33,917 nucleotides of DNA from Clostridia bacterium UC5.1-1E11 (GTDB lineage Bacteria > Bacillota > Clostridia > Oscillospirales > Acutalibacteraceae), in contig BCAA01000023.1 in assembly GCA_001305115.1 (NCBI GenBank), positions 1 through 33,917 of the forward strand, in the 5' to 3' direction. Made by a program: the position numbers and the translations under genes. Below the pieces are notes generated by a model that was given only the letters and a program-made list of their open reading frames with translations, did no database searches and was not told where the DNA came from. This document shows positions 1 to 8,360 of the stretch, one piece after another; positions within the stretch are counted from its first letter, which is position 1, and every line of letters begins with the position of its first letter.

Positions 1-1
1 C

Positions 2-172
2 GCCCCGACCGGAGGTCCGCGAAAGACGCTGTGCGTCCGCATTCTGACCGGGGATCTGCGTCGAGACATGACGCAGCCCTTTTTTCAATATAAATGGGAA
101 TACGGGACGATGGACATTGTGCGTAAGAATTTATCACATGTGTCCCTTTTCGTCAAAATTCTTCGTTGTTAA
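2..172 (+). CDS. possible C-terminal end of an unidentified gene (partial)
   Basis: The frame starting at base 2 is open for 56 codons and closes with TAA at 170-172. Its residues have a protein-like composition (for example the stretch KTLCVRILTGDLRRD, then FFQYKWEYGT), while the other two forward frames close earlier or read as arginine/serine-rich noise. It would be the tail of a gene that starts before the window. No family is recognised. The open frame is short enough to be chance, so this is a weak call. Confidence 0.3.
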   Translation, partial: APTGGPRKTLCVRILTGDLRRDMTQPFFQYKWEYGTMDIVRKNLSHVSLFVKILRC

Positions 173-356
173 TGAACAAAAGAAAATTTTGAGCCAAAAA
201 CAACAACGCCTATTTTCGTTTGTACAACCGGCGGCCAACGGGGGTTACACCGCCGCCGTTCTGTTGTGGAACCTGTCCCGCTTTTTCAATGTCCCATCGT
301 CATAAAACTGCCGCCACATGCGGTAAAAACGTCAGACGTCCTCAGGAGGGGAATCC
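173..356. other. intergenic stretch, no convincing gene
   Basis: AT-rich spacer upstream of the small membrane protein gene. It holds a GGCGG/CCGCC inverted repeat around 230-258 without a clear T tract. A 62-codon open frame at 117-305 has no ribosome binding site and was not called. Confidence 0.4.
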
Positions 357-685
357 ATGAATCCATTCGGAATCTTTGTTTGCATTTTATGGGGAACCGT
401 CGCCCTTTTCAGCGTCCTCTCGTTTGTCATGGTTGTACATAACAACCGCCGGAACCTCAAACGCGCACAGGCTGTGGTCATCGAAAAAACACCGCCCCCT
501 CCGGCCTCACCCATACAGCGCGCGCCTCGGATGTAAAAACGGACTATATCATCCTGTTCTCCATCGGCGGGGAAACCCGTTCCCTGTTTGCCGGGCAAGC
601 GCTCTATACGGATTTACAGGTGGGTGACCAGGGTACTCTTTCCTACCGGGACGGCCGGGTGGTCGGATTCACGCGCGCGGCGTAA
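357..685 (+). CDS. DUF2500-like small membrane protein (one-base frameshift)
   Basis: Start ATG at 357 lies a few bases after an AGGAGGGG ribosome binding site. The first frame encodes an N-terminal transmembrane helix (about residues 4-27) followed by a basic NNRRNLKRAQAVVIEK segment, then stops at 537 after a nonsense proline run. A second frame takes over without a start and encodes YIILFSIGGETRSLFAG, then GDQGTLSYRDGRVVGF, ending with TAA at 683-685. Adding one A to the six-A run at 484-489 joins the two into a 109-residue protein. That product matches the DUF2500 pattern: one membrane helix, then a small beta domain ending in a GDxGTLxYxxxxxxGF motif. The family's function is unknown. 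The break is most simply an assembly indel, because ten other genes here show the same kind of lesion. No operon partner is visible. Confidence 0.65.
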
Positions 686-912
686 GCGGGCGCCCGCATA
701 GAGCGCAACCGACTCTTTTCCTCGCATCGTATATACCCTGGAAGATTTCCCGAAGAAACCATTTTTTCTTGTTCGCCGTCTACGAAACAGGCCCACAGGT
801 TTCCCAAGAGCTTCTAAATAGGAGTCAGAATTCTTATTGAGCGGTCGAGATCTCATTTCCTGTATTTGCGAAAGCAGAGACAGCGCTTTGGTCCGCCGCC
901 TCTATTTGATTC
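686..912. other. convergent intergenic gap
   Basis: Gap between a forward and a reverse gene that converge. A 12-bp perfect palindrome (GCGGGCGCCCGC, 686-697) directly follows the forward stop codon. No clean rho-independent terminator or gene was found. Confidence 0.4.
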
Positions 913-1838
913 TTACCGGTTGATCGAGCGCGCCATGCGGCGGTAAGTGTGGCGAATTCCCTTGATTGCAGAGGAATAGGCCATGATATTCTCCGGCAGC
1001 GCCATGCCGATATAGCCCGCGTCGCCCAGATGATGCATATCGGTGCCGGTCATCTTGCACATGAGGGCAATCTGCCGGATGGTCTGCTGGTCCGCGCCCT
1101 CCTGGGACGTCCCCACCGCGGTGAGCGTCAACAAGCCCAGGGAATGCGCATAGCTGACAAGCTCTCGGATATATTCCATGGTCACGCCCGGCACAGTCCC
1201 CGGCGCGGGCAGAAGGATCACATCGGCGCCCGCGTCGGCGAATTCGGAAATATCTTCGCGGGTGATGATCCCGCGCCCCGCTTCAGACAGGATGCCCGAT
1301 GCGTGCATCTTGCCCGCAACCAGAATTACCTTGTCCCCCAGTTCCGGCGCAATGGCTGCAAGGGATTCTGTGATCGCTTTGTTTTGGACACCGATCCCCG
1401 GATTCCCCGTCAAGACGAGCATATCCGCCCCCATGGCGGCAGCCGTCTTCGCATTTTGCAGGCTGGCTTTGCGGCCGTTTGTCAAACTCCAGATGTCCTC
1501 ATCCGAGCCCGCCGAAAAGGACTGTTCCGCCGGTTCCAAGTTGACCGCAACCAAGCGGCCCGTCAAACGCTTGATTTCCCGGATGGTATCCTTCGGTTCA
1601 ACCTTCGGGAGACCCCAAATTTGGGCTCGATCACATCGAACATGTTCAGAATGACCACGTCCGCACCCATGGCACAGACGAACTCCGCGTTGGTGATGTT
1701 TCCCAACATGGGCTGTACTGCGCCGATTGTTTCACACGCCAGTATGCGGCCCTCGCTCATGGCAATCGACTTTAAAATCTGGTCTTTATTCATGGTCTCC
1801 AGATCGGTGGTATTACAATCCAAAAGCCGTTTTAACAT
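913..1838 (-). CDS. DUF7916-type TIM-barrel protein (one-base frameshift)
   Basis: Start ATG at 1838 follows a TTAGGAGGAATT ribosome binding site. Two overlapping frames split the gene: residues 1 to about 74 end in FDVIEPKFG, then frame is lost at the four-C run 1613-1616. The rest resumes at KRLTGRLVAVNLEP and runs to YRRMARSINR. One extra base there gives a 308-residue protein. Visible features fit a (beta/alpha)8 barrel: repeated strands such as MLVLTGNPGIGV, KVILVAGKMHASG, DVILLPAPGTVPG and LLTLTAVGTSQEGAD. I recognise the pattern as the family now called DUF7916, earlier annotated as phosphonomutase-like or haloacid-dehalogenase-like; relatives often sit near PTS sugar operons. No activity is established. 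It follows the phosphohexomutase on the same strand with a strong stem-loop between them, so partial read-through is possible. Confidence 0.7.
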
Positions 1839-1858
1839 GCTTAATTCCTCCTAACAAC

Positions 1859-1884
1859 AGGAGGCGGATGTCCCCATCCGCCTC
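1859..1884 (-). terminator. stem-loop between phosphohexomutase and DUF7916 gene
   Basis: An 11-bp perfect stem (GGAGGCGGATG against CATCCGCCTCC) with a 4-base loop. On the minus strand it lies between the phosphohexomutase stop and the ribosome binding site of the next gene and is followed by TGTTGTT, a poor U tract. On the plus strand it is followed by TTCTTTTAT. It may act as a partial terminator. Confidence 0.6.
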
Positions 1885-1949
1885 CTTCTTTTATATTCTT
1901 TATCTGTTCCGCTTTTACAATCGAGTGGCAAATCCTAGAACATCCGAGA

Positions 1950-3644
1950 TCAAATGCCGAGCAACGGCTTGATCGCCGCTTCCAGCTTTCCGACAACCTC
2001 TTCTGATGCCGCCTGGTCTGCGCCCTTGGCAGACAGATAGATCTTGATCTTCGGCTCCGTGCCGGACGGACGGACAATCACCTTGCTGCCGTTTTCCAGC
2101 CGGTATTCCAGCACATTGGATTTCGGCAGGGAGATTTCGCTCTCCGCGCCGCCGTCATAGCGCTTGCTCGCCTCGTAATCGGACCAGCCGGAGACCCGAT
2201 AGCCCGCGATTTCCGCTGGCGCATTGGCGCGCAGGGTGTCCATGATGCGGTTCATAGTCTTCATGCCGTCCTCTCCCTCAAAGGCGAAGTTCAGCAGGCC
2301 GTTCTTATAATAGCCGTGCTTTGCATACAGCTCGTTCATCGCGTCGACCAAAGTCTTGCCCTGCTGCTTGTAGTAGTATGCCATCTGGCAAATCAGCATG
2401 CTCGCGTCCACCGCGTCCTTGTCGCGCACATAACCGCCGGAGAGGTAGCCATAGCTCTCTTCAAAGCCGAAGATATAGCGCTCCGGATGTCCCGCCGCCT
2501 CCAAAGAAGCAATCTGGTCCCCGATATATTTGAAGCCTGTCAGTACGCGGCGCATTTCAATGCCGTAGGATTTGGCCACCGCGTCCGCCATGTCCGTGCT
2601 GACGATCGTGGTGACAGCCACCGGGTCCTTGGGCATCTTCCCGTTTTTGATGCGCGCCTGTGCAATGAAGTCGAGAAGAAGCACGCCCACCTCATTGCCG
2701 CTCATCAGCACATATTCGCCGTTCTGGTTGACGGCGATGCCGCAGCGGTCGCAGTCCGGGTCGGTTGCAACCAACAGGTCGGCCTGTACCTTCTCCGAGA
2801 GCTCCAAGCCCTTCTGCAGGGCCTCTTTGACCTCTGGATTCGGGAACGGGCAGGTGGTGAAATGGCCGTCCGGCATCTCCTGCTCCGGTACGACGGTCAC
2901 GTCGTCCACGCCGATCATGTCGAGGATGCGCGTCACGCAGACGCGGCCGGAACCGTTCAACGGGGTATAGACCACTTTCAATCCTTTGCAGGGCTCCGGG
3001 ATGACGCTCTGGTTTAACACCTCCTGCAAGAAGGCATTGATGACCTCATCTTTAATATAGCTGATACGGCCTTCCTTTACGCCGTCCTCAAAGCTCATGC
3101 GTTTTACGCCTTCAAAGACATCCGTCTTGGCAATCGCATCGGAAACTTCCTTGGCCATTTCGCTGGTGATCTGGCAGCCATCGCTGCCGTAGACCTTATA
3201 TCCATTGTATTTTGCGGGGTTATGGCTCGCTGTGACGCACACACCCGCATCGCACTTCAGATAGCGCGTGGCAAAAGAGAGGGTCGGCACTGGGGAAAGC
3301 CACGGATAAATGTGGGCATGAATGCCGTTTGCCGCCAAAACCGCCGCTGTCTCCTTCGCAAACACATCGGACTTGATACGGCTGTCATAGGCGATCGCCA
3401 CATTTGCATTGCGCACATGCGCATTCAGGTAATCCGCGAGGCCCTGGGTGGCCTTGCGCACAATATAGACGTTCATGCGGTTGGTGCCCGCGCCGATCAC
3501 ACCGCGCAAGCCCGCCGTACCGAAATCCAGGTTGCAATAGAACCGGTCGTTGATCTCTTCCGGCTGGTCGCGGATCGCCTCAAGCTCCGCCGTCAAATCG
3601 GGGTCATCCAACTTCTGGGCCAGCCATCTTTCGTATTCACTCAT
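1950..3644 (-). CDS. phospho-sugar mutase (phosphoglucomutase/phosphomannomutase)
   Basis: A 564-residue alpha-D-phosphohexomutase that interconverts hexose 1- and 6-phosphates in the cytosol, supplying sugar nucleotides for wall and capsule and feeding glycolysis. The hallmark loops are all present: FGTAGLRG (41-48), the phosphoserine loop TASHNPAKYNGYK with Ser140, the metal-binding loop DPDCDRCG, the sugar-binding loop GFEESYGY, and the phosphate-binding loop RPSGTEPKIKIY near the C-terminus. Length matches the Firmicutes PgcA/Pgm2-like group. The start at 3644 was preferred over an in-frame ATG 18 bases upstream because the AAAGGGG ribosome binding site sits between them. A consensus sigma-A promoter lies about 80 bases upstream. 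Glucose versus mannose specificity cannot be told from sequence alone, so no symbol is given. Confidence 0.93.
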   Translation of the reverse strand: MSEYERWLAQKLDDPDLTAELEAIRDQPEEINDRFYCNLDFGTAGLRGVIGAGTNRMNVYIVRKATQGLADYLNAHVRNANVAIAYDSRIKSDVFAKETAAVLAANGIHAHIYPWLSPVPTLSFATRYLKCDAGVCVTASHNPAKYNGYKVYGSDGCQITSEMAKEVSDAIAKTDVFEGVKRMSFEDGVKEGRISYIKDEVINAFLQEVLNQSVIPEPCKGLKVVYTPLNGSGRVCVTRILDMIGVDDVTVVPEQEMPDGHFTTCPFPNPEVKEALQKGLELSEKVQADLLVATDPDCDRCGIAVNQNGEYVLMSGNEVGVLLLDFIAQARIKNGKMPKDPVAVTTIVSTDMADAVAKSYGIEMRRVLTGFKYIGDQIASLEAAGHPERYIFGFEESYGYLSGGYVRDKDAVDASMLICQMAYYYKQQGKTLVDAMNELYAKHGYYKNGLLNFAFEGEDGMKTMNRIMDTLRANAPAEIAGYRVSGWSDYEASKRYDGGAESEISLPKSNVLEYRLENGSKVIVRPSGTEPKIKIYLSAKGADQAASEEVVGKLEAAIKPLLGI

Positions 3645-3721
3645 CCTATAATCCCCTTTCATTTTGTAAAGCTCTATCTATGTTTCCCGCTCCCGCGGGG
3701 GATTTATTGGTTTCTACGTAT

Positions 3722-3750
3722 AGAGTACCATGTGTTTTTGCCGCTGTCAA
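3722..3750 (-). promoter_or_regulatory. sigma-A promoter of the phospho-sugar mutase gene
   Basis: On the minus strand TTGACA (3745-3750) and TACTCT (3722-3727) are separated by exactly 17 bases. It reads toward the mutase start at 3644. The untranslated leader contains a GC-rich inverted repeat near 3688-3702. Confidence 0.75.
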
Positions 3751-3808
3751 CCAGCATACTGTCAGAGATTGTCCTTGATGAAATATCCCCAAAAGGCCCT
3801 CTCGTACA

Positions 3809-3833
3809 GGGACCGATTGAAACCAATCGTCCC
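3809..3833 (-). terminator. stem-loop downstream of the phosphoesterase gene
   Basis: GGGA/TCCC and CGATT/AATCG arms with one bulged base and a 6-base loop, 39 bases past the phosphoesterase stop. The U tract on the minus strand is poor, so it may stabilise the 3' end rather than stop transcription. Confidence 0.45.
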
Positions 3834-3871
3834 ATTTAAACAAGCTCTTTTCCTTTCAATATTATAACCCT

Positions 3872-4340
3872 TCATCCAATCGGGATAATATTTGTCACAA
3901 TCCCCGCAGGGGTAATGTCGATGATCCCGTACGTTCCCAAGCTTCCGTGCAGGCTTCCCGGATTCAAAATATACAGGCCCTCGTCATATTCTGCTAAGGC
4001 CTGATGCGTATGTCCAAACAGCACGATGTCTGCCTTTTTTTCTCGGGCTGCACAGCAAATATTATACAATCCGTATTTTACATTATACGCATGCCCATGC
4101 GTATAAAAAAGTTTCTTTCCCTCCAAAGTGATCTCTCCCTCAACCGGCAGGTCACACCCCCAATCACAGTTGCCACGAACCTGTAAAAAACGTTTTCTCG
4201 GGAAATTTTGCTTTAACCATTTCTGCTTCGTCCGCGCCGTCGCCCAGATGAATGACCACCTCGGCCTTCGGCTGGCGGAGCACCGCTTGTTCCAGTGAAT
4301 ACTGGTCCCTATGGGTGTCCGATACTACTAAGATTCGCAT
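3872..4340 (-). CDS. YfcE/MJ0936-type metallophosphoesterase (one-base frameshift)
   Basis: Calcineurin-like phosphoesterase of about 155 residues with the family's di-metal motifs in order: SDTHRD (Asp8, His10), HLGDGADE, RGNCD, YTHGH and FGHTH. These proteins hydrolyse phosphodiesters such as bis-p-nitrophenyl phosphate in vitro; the natural substrate is uncertain. The sequence is split: the first frame runs from the start at 4340 through FPEKTF and ends early, and the second carries CDWGCDL onward. Removing one base at the six-A run 4185-4190 gives an unbroken FLQVRGNCDW. In many Firmicutes this family follows rdgB/rph; here it stands alone, divergent from the three-gene cluster starting at 4487. 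The start was chosen because MRILVVSDTH begins the domain directly and a GGGAAAG site precedes it. Confidence 0.85.
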
Positions 4341-4486
4341 ATAAATTCTTTCCCTTCCCTGTAAGATATTCCCGGACATGCCGAACCGCATTCCGATTTC
4401 TTTCATATACTATCTTATACCGACATATATTATTGATGACCAATCAAACAATATCCGCATGTCATCAAAAAAGGAGTGGTCGAACG

Positions 4487-4651
4487 ATGGCAGTCAATCC
4501 GCCAAATGCTGAGCAGGCCAACATGCTCAACAATCTATTAAAAAGCCTCAGCCCCGCTGACACAGCAAAACTAAACCAGATCTTAAACGACAAGGAAGCA
4601 ACCAACCGCGTGCTGAGCACCCCACAAGCGCAGGAGCTCCTGAAAAACTGA
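4487..4651 (+). CDS. small uncharacterised protein, 54 residues
   Basis: Start ATG at 4487 follows AAAAAAGGAGTGG, a strong ribosome binding site that rules out the upstream ATG at 4427-4440. The protein is soluble, Asn/Leu-rich and predicted helical, with LNNLLKSLSPADTAKLNQIL followed by a segment ending STPQAQELLKN. No family name is known to me, but very similar short proteins precede the same two neighbours in other Clostridia as far as I recall. It is the first of three co-directional genes at 4487-5905 and probably shares a transcript with the next, 69 bases downstream. Confidence 0.7.
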   Translation: MAVNPPNAEQANMLNNLLKSLSPADTAKLNQILNDKEATNRVLSTPQAQELLKN

Positions 4652-4720
4652 CCGGTAAGGGCTGAACCGCCCGGAATTCCCGCGCAAGCCGTACGGCCCA
4701 TCCAGAAAGGAGGTACCGCG

Positions 4721-5086
4721 ATGGATGACTTAACCGGAAAGATCAGCGAACTGCTGCAAAATCCAGCCATAGCGAGCCTTCTCAGCCAGTTCGGCGCGCC
4801 GCAGGGAGATACGCCGGAAGCGCAGCCACAGAGCGCCCCGCCCCCGCAACCGCCCGCACAGGGAAACCCGCTTGCAGGTTTGGGATTGGACGGCGATATG
4901 CTTCAAACCGTTATGAAACTCGCGCCGCTGCTCTCCAGTATGAATCAGGAGGACGACAGCACCCGATTTCTACACGCATTGCGGCCTATGCTCAGTGACG
5001 AACGCCAGACAAAACTGGACCAGGCAACCAAAATTCTACAGCTCATGCGCATGTTGCCCATTCTGCGCAGCCAAGGTATTCTCTAG
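4721..5086 (+). CDS. uncharacterised protein, 121 residues, Pro/Gln-rich centre
   Basis: Start ATG at 4721 follows GAAAGGAGG. Three parts are visible: an N-terminal helical segment with LTGKISELLQNPAIASLL, a Pro/Gln/Ala linker (about 30-52), and a conserved-looking C-terminal helical half that includes APLLSSMNQEDDSTRFL, ALRPMLSDERQTKLDQATK and LMRMLPILRSQGIL. No signal peptide or membrane segment is seen. The C-terminal half resembles unnamed Clostridia proteins; I know no function. It is second in the three-gene cluster. Confidence 0.7.
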   Translation: MDDLTGKISELLQNPAIASLLSQFGAPQGDTPEAQPQSAPPPQPPAQGNPLAGLGLDGDMLQTVMKLAPLLSSMNQEDDSTRFLHALRPMLSDERQTKLDQATKILQLMRMLPILRSQGIL

Positions 5087-5359
5087 CAACCGGTTTTCCC
5101 CGATTTCTGGACGGTCTGGGGCTCTGGACCAAAAAGCGCTTTATGTGCGTCTTTTTCCCGTCGGTTTGTCCTGCACCCAAACCTAACCTACCAAATACGT
5201 GCCCTCTGTAACCTGTGGAAAACCGGCTGGCCCAAATGCTGTCGAGCGGCCAATATGCAATTATTGAACCCCATGTATTCCGATCGTCCACAGGCCATCG
5301 TTTTTGCACACTGTGCAACCCCTGTGGAACGACGACGCGCGTCCTTTGGAGGTGGTGAG
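5087..5359. other. intergenic gap with a long-range inverted repeat
   Basis: 273 bases between the second and third genes of the cluster. CCGGTTTTCC just after the stop (about 5093-5102) is matched by GGAAAACCGG near 5217-5226, and CTGTGGAA / TCCACAGG words recur three times (near 5213, 5288 and 5321). No gene was found here. The words resemble DnaA boxes only loosely. Confidence 0.4.
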
Positions 5360-5905
5360 ATGGCGATCAACGACAGCGAGATGAACCGGATGCAACAGGA
5401 TGCCATCCGCCGTGTTCGCGAAATGCAGGCGCGCGCTATGCAGTACCAATCCGGCACACAGCCGGAACCGCGCCGCAGCGATACGCATCCCCAACAAGTG
5501 CAACAGCGGCAGCCTTCCCCGCCTGCCCGCAATGGTTCTGTAGAGCGGCGGGAAGCAACAAATTCACACAGCCAACACCCTACGCCGCGTCAAGGGTCGG
5601 CGTCGCATACAGAATCTACGCCACACACACAGCCAGATTCTTCCAATCCTCACACGGCTTCAGAACCGGCCCCTTCTGGACGAGAAACCGCGAATGCCGG
5701 CCAGCACCCGGCGCAGGTTCCCCGGCCACAGCAGACGGCCTCCATCCCGCCAGCCATGGTGCGGCCGGCCAATCCTGTGACCGACATCTTTCAAATGCTG
5801 TTTCGGGAAAGCGACCGGACGCTCCTTCTTGCTCTGATTTTAATTCTCAGTGAGGAAAAATCTGATCCCGGTCTGCTGTTTGCACTTCTGTATATTGCAC
5901 TGTGA
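5360..5905 (+). CDS. uncharacterised protein with disordered middle and hydrophobic C-terminus
   Basis: 181 residues, ATG at 5360 after TTTGGAGGTGGTGAG. The N-terminus has a short charged helix (MNRMQQDAIRRVREMQARAM), then about 110 residues rich in Gln, Pro, Ser, His and Thr with no fold expected. The C-terminal ~38 residues are conserved-looking and hydrophobic: FQMLFRESDRTLLLALILIL, SEEKSDPGLLFALLYIAL. The tail could be one or two membrane-inserted helices or a buried amphipathic pair; there is no signal peptide. I recall the same tail pattern (RTLxLALxxLLxxEK...LLFALxYxxL) in unnamed Clostridia proteins. It is third in the cluster; the stop is 23 bases from the MITE-like repeat. Confidence 0.7.
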   Translation: MAINDSEMNRMQQDAIRRVREMQARAMQYQSGTQPEPRRSDTHPQQVQQRQPSPPARNGSVERREATNSHSQHPTPRQGSASHTESTPHTQPDSSNPHTASEPAPSGRETANAGQHPAQVPRPQQTASIPPAMVRPANPVTDIFQMLFRESDRTLLLALILILSEEKSDPGLLFALLYIAL

Positions 5906-5927
5906 CCTTGCGTCATGGCAACCGCCA

Positions 5928-6057
5928 GAGGGTGTCCCCAAACTACGAATCTTTGGATTCATAGGAAAGGGGCATCCTCTTTCTGTTTGGAAAAACATCT
6001 GCGTTTCTAAAAAAAGAGGGTATCCTTCCGTCATTTCATGACTTTTGGGACGCCCTC
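5928..6057 (-). repeat. MITE-like repeat copy 1, doubling as terminator
   Basis: A 130-bp element whose ends are inverted copies of GAGGGYRTCCC. Its reverse complement matches the element at 10915-11045 over its whole length with scattered differences (both contain ACTACGAATCTTTGGATTC and the CTCTTTCTGTTT block). On the minus strand one end folds as GGGCGTCC...GGATACCC followed by TCTTTTTTT, making a terminator 11 bases past the stop of the gene ending at 6068. Confidence 0.75.
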
Positions 6058-6067
6058 TTTCGTGCAC

Positions 6068-7042
6068 TCATTCCTCTTCCAACGACCGGATTGCTGAGAT
6101 ATAGTATTGCTGTGTGGAGGAGTCCAAAGTCAACTCGTACTCCATATACTTGGTAGGCGTAGGTCCCTCGATGGTACTACTGGTCTGATTTCGCCATTCG
6201 TCGCTTGGGGATACATAACCCACGCGCAGATGGACCTTTCCACCGTTTTTGTTTTCGCTCTCCGTATAAGGGGTATAGCTGCTGTCAGAGCTGTACAGTG
6301 CCACATGGAATTCATTTTGAACCGAATCGTACTCAAAAAAAGTCTCTTCCGCCGGAGTTTTGGGCTGTAATTGGCAATCGGGGCCGAATAGTTCCCGGCA
6401 GGCATCCACTACATCCCCCAGAGGAACCAACGCGCGGCCAGCCTCATCGTACTCGGTATAGTTTGTCCCGTTGTTCGCCGTAATGGTTTTCCACAGGGAT
6501 GCGTTCAGAATGAAATCTTCGTCCGCTTCCTCGATGGATTCGAATGGGGCGGGGTCCTGCATAACCACTGGCGTCAGGAACGTGTCATACTCGCGCAACT
6601 GGGAATCGTCCGTCATCGTGGTGTAAATACGGTTGCCAATGGTCCCGGCGATAAATACCACGCCCACCAGCGCCAGCAGAAGAACCAAAGCGCCCACTGC
6701 AACCCCATACCGCCTGCGCCCCTTCCGGCGTACAGGCTGTTCTGGCACCGAAGGAATCGTGTTCTCTTCCTCCGGCTCGGGCGCCCATTTTGTCAACAAT
6801 GCGTCATCCTCGTCCGCATCCGGATAGAAATCATCGATCTCCGTCGCATCGTCCTCTGTCGGAGAAACCGTCGGCCGTTCTGTAAAGGCTTCGCGGTAAT
6901 CGGCCGTAAAGTCGGCAATCTTTTCCCTGCGCCGTTTTCCCGCTGCAGGTAGCTTTTCCTGCTCCGTCCCCTCGGTTGATACCCCTTCCGGTTTTGGGTT
7001 CTTTCGCGCCCGGTTTTTTCGATTTTCCAGTTTATTATTCAT
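6068..7042 (-). CDS. single-pass membrane protein of unknown function
   Basis: 324 residues. The start at 7042 follows GGAGAGGATTC; an upstream in-frame ATG at 7093 lies inside proA and lacks a site. Layout: a cytoplasmic, charged and probably disordered N-terminus (1 to ~112) with Lys/Arg-rich and Asp/Glu-rich patches, one transmembrane helix (about 118-142, VAVGALVLLLALVGVVFIAG) preceded by RRKGRRR, then an extracytoplasmic domain of about 180 residues with mixed strands and no cysteine pairs beyond two single cysteines (CRELFGPDC). The positive-inside pattern puts the N-terminus in the cytosol. No family is recognised. It follows proA by 34 bases, so it probably shares the proBA transcript and ends at the repeat-borne terminator. 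Confidence 0.7.
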   Translation of the reverse strand: MNNKLENRKNRARKNPKPEGVSTEGTEQEKLPAAGKRRREKIADFTADYREAFTERPTVSPTEDDATEIDDFYPDADEDDALLTKWAPEPEEENTIPSVPEQPVRRKGRRRYGVAVGALVLLLALVGVVFIAGTIGNRIYTTMTDDSQLREYDTFLTPVVMQDPAPFESIEEADEDFILNASLWKTITANNGTNYTEYDEAGRALVPLGDVVDACRELFGPDCQLQPKTPAEETFFEYDSVQNEFHVALYSSDSSYTPYTESENKNGGKVHLRVGYVSPSDEWRNQTSSTIEGPTPTKYMEYELTLDSSTQQYYISAIRSLEEE

Positions 7043-7076
7043 GAATCCTCTCCGTATAATCGCCTGTTTTATGTAC

Positions 7077-8320
7077 TTATCGGATTTGACCATCCCCTGT
7101 GATGATAAACTTGGTGGAGGTCAACTCCCGCACTCCCATCGGACCGCGGGCATGCAATTTTTGGGTAGAAATCCCGATCTCGGCGCCACAACCGAACTCA
7201 CCGCCATCTGTAAAGCGGGTCGAAGCATTGACATAGACCGCCGCTGAATCCACCCGCTCTGTAAACGCACGGGCATTCGTATAGTCATTGGTGATGATCG
7301 CGTCGCTGTGTCCGGATGAGTATCGGGCAATGTGTACGAGGGCATCTTCAAAGGAATCCACCACCTTGACCGCCAGGATGTAGTCAAGGTACTCACAGCT
7401 CCAATCCTCCTCCTGCGCAGGAAGTACAGCATCCCCCAAAATTTCACATGTCCGTTTGCAACCGCGCAGTTCCACTTTCTTCTCGTCCAGACGCGCCTTA
7501 ATGGCAGGCAACGCTTTCTCGGCAATATCCCTATGGACCAACAGTTTCTCCATCGCATTGCAGACCGACGGGCGGGAAGTCTTTGCGTTAAATATAATGT
7601 TGACTGCCATATCGATGTCTGCGGACGCGTCTACAAAGACATGGCAATTGCCCACGCCGGTCTGAATCACCGGCACATGGGAATTTTCCACTACGGAACG
7701 AATCAGCCCCGCGCCGCCGCGCGGGATCAAAACGTCAAGATAATCGGTCAACCCCATCATCTCGATAGAAGACGCGCGCGTGGTATCCTGTACCAGTTGG
7801 ATACAATCCGCGGGCAATCCCGCATCTTCCACTGCGTTTCGCATCACTTCTGCCACCGCGGTGTTCGAATGAATTGCCTCTTTTCCTCCGCGCAGAATCA
7901 CAGCATTGCCCGCCTTTAGACAGAGGGCTGCCGCATCCGCTGTCACGTTGGGCCGGGCCTCATAGATGATCCCGATCACCCCGAGGGTACCCGCACGCGC
8001 TGAATTTGTAGTCCATTGGGGCGGACAAATCCGTTTACAACCTGCCCAACCGGATCTTCCTGGGCGGCCACCCCACGCACGCCTTGCGCCATCCCCGTGA
8101 TGCGCGCTGATGAGAGCGCCAGCCGGTCCAACAGGCTTTCACGCATCCCGCTTTCACGTGCCGTGCAGAGATCCTTTTCATTTGCCGCGAGAATTTCTGC
8201 CTCATGTGCTTCGATGGCATCCGCCATTTTCATAAGAGCTGCATCTTTTTTTGCTCCGGCCACTGCCAGAGCCCGCGATGCCTCTTTTGCCTTTTGCCCC
8301 ATTTGCTCCAAAATGGTCAT
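7077..8320 (-). CDS. proA: glutamate-5-semialdehyde dehydrogenase (one-base frameshift)
   Basis: Second step of proline synthesis: NADPH-dependent reduction of glutamyl-5-phosphate to the semialdehyde. Reconstructed length is 414 residues, normal for ProA. Motifs: [30 protein letters not shown], the catalytic cysteine in [15 protein letters not shown], and a C-terminal [13 protein letters not shown]. Frame is lost where RVRVP[L][12 protein letters not shown] should read through; one missing base near 7979-7988 (most simply a C in the CCC on the coding strand) explains it. The start at 8320 has GAGGTGG five bases upstream; the longer open frame overlapping proB was rejected. It lies 40 bases after proB in the same transcript. 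Confidence 0.92.
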
Positions 8321-8360
8321 CCAGTCCACCTCTTTTTCCGGGACGAAGCCCAATTTTATT

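Noticed and set aside
117..305. 62-residue open frame
   Set aside because: No ribosome binding site and overlap with a possible upstream gene tail; composition is not protein-like.
484..490. A-AAA-AAC-like run suggesting programmed -1 frameshifting in the DUF2500-like gene
   Set aside because: The reading frame relative to the heptamer is not the classic one, there is no downstream pseudoknot I can see, and ten other genes show the same one-base lesion type, so an indel error is simpler.
949..1854. 301-residue open frame on the plus strand
   Set aside because: Antisense shadow of the DUF7916-like gene, which has a ribosome binding site and family motifs.
5087..5359. Replication origin or DnaA box cluster (TGTGGAA / TCCACAG words)
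   Set aside because: The words do not match TTATNCACA well, are only three, and no dnaA, dnaN or AT-rich unwinding stretch is present.
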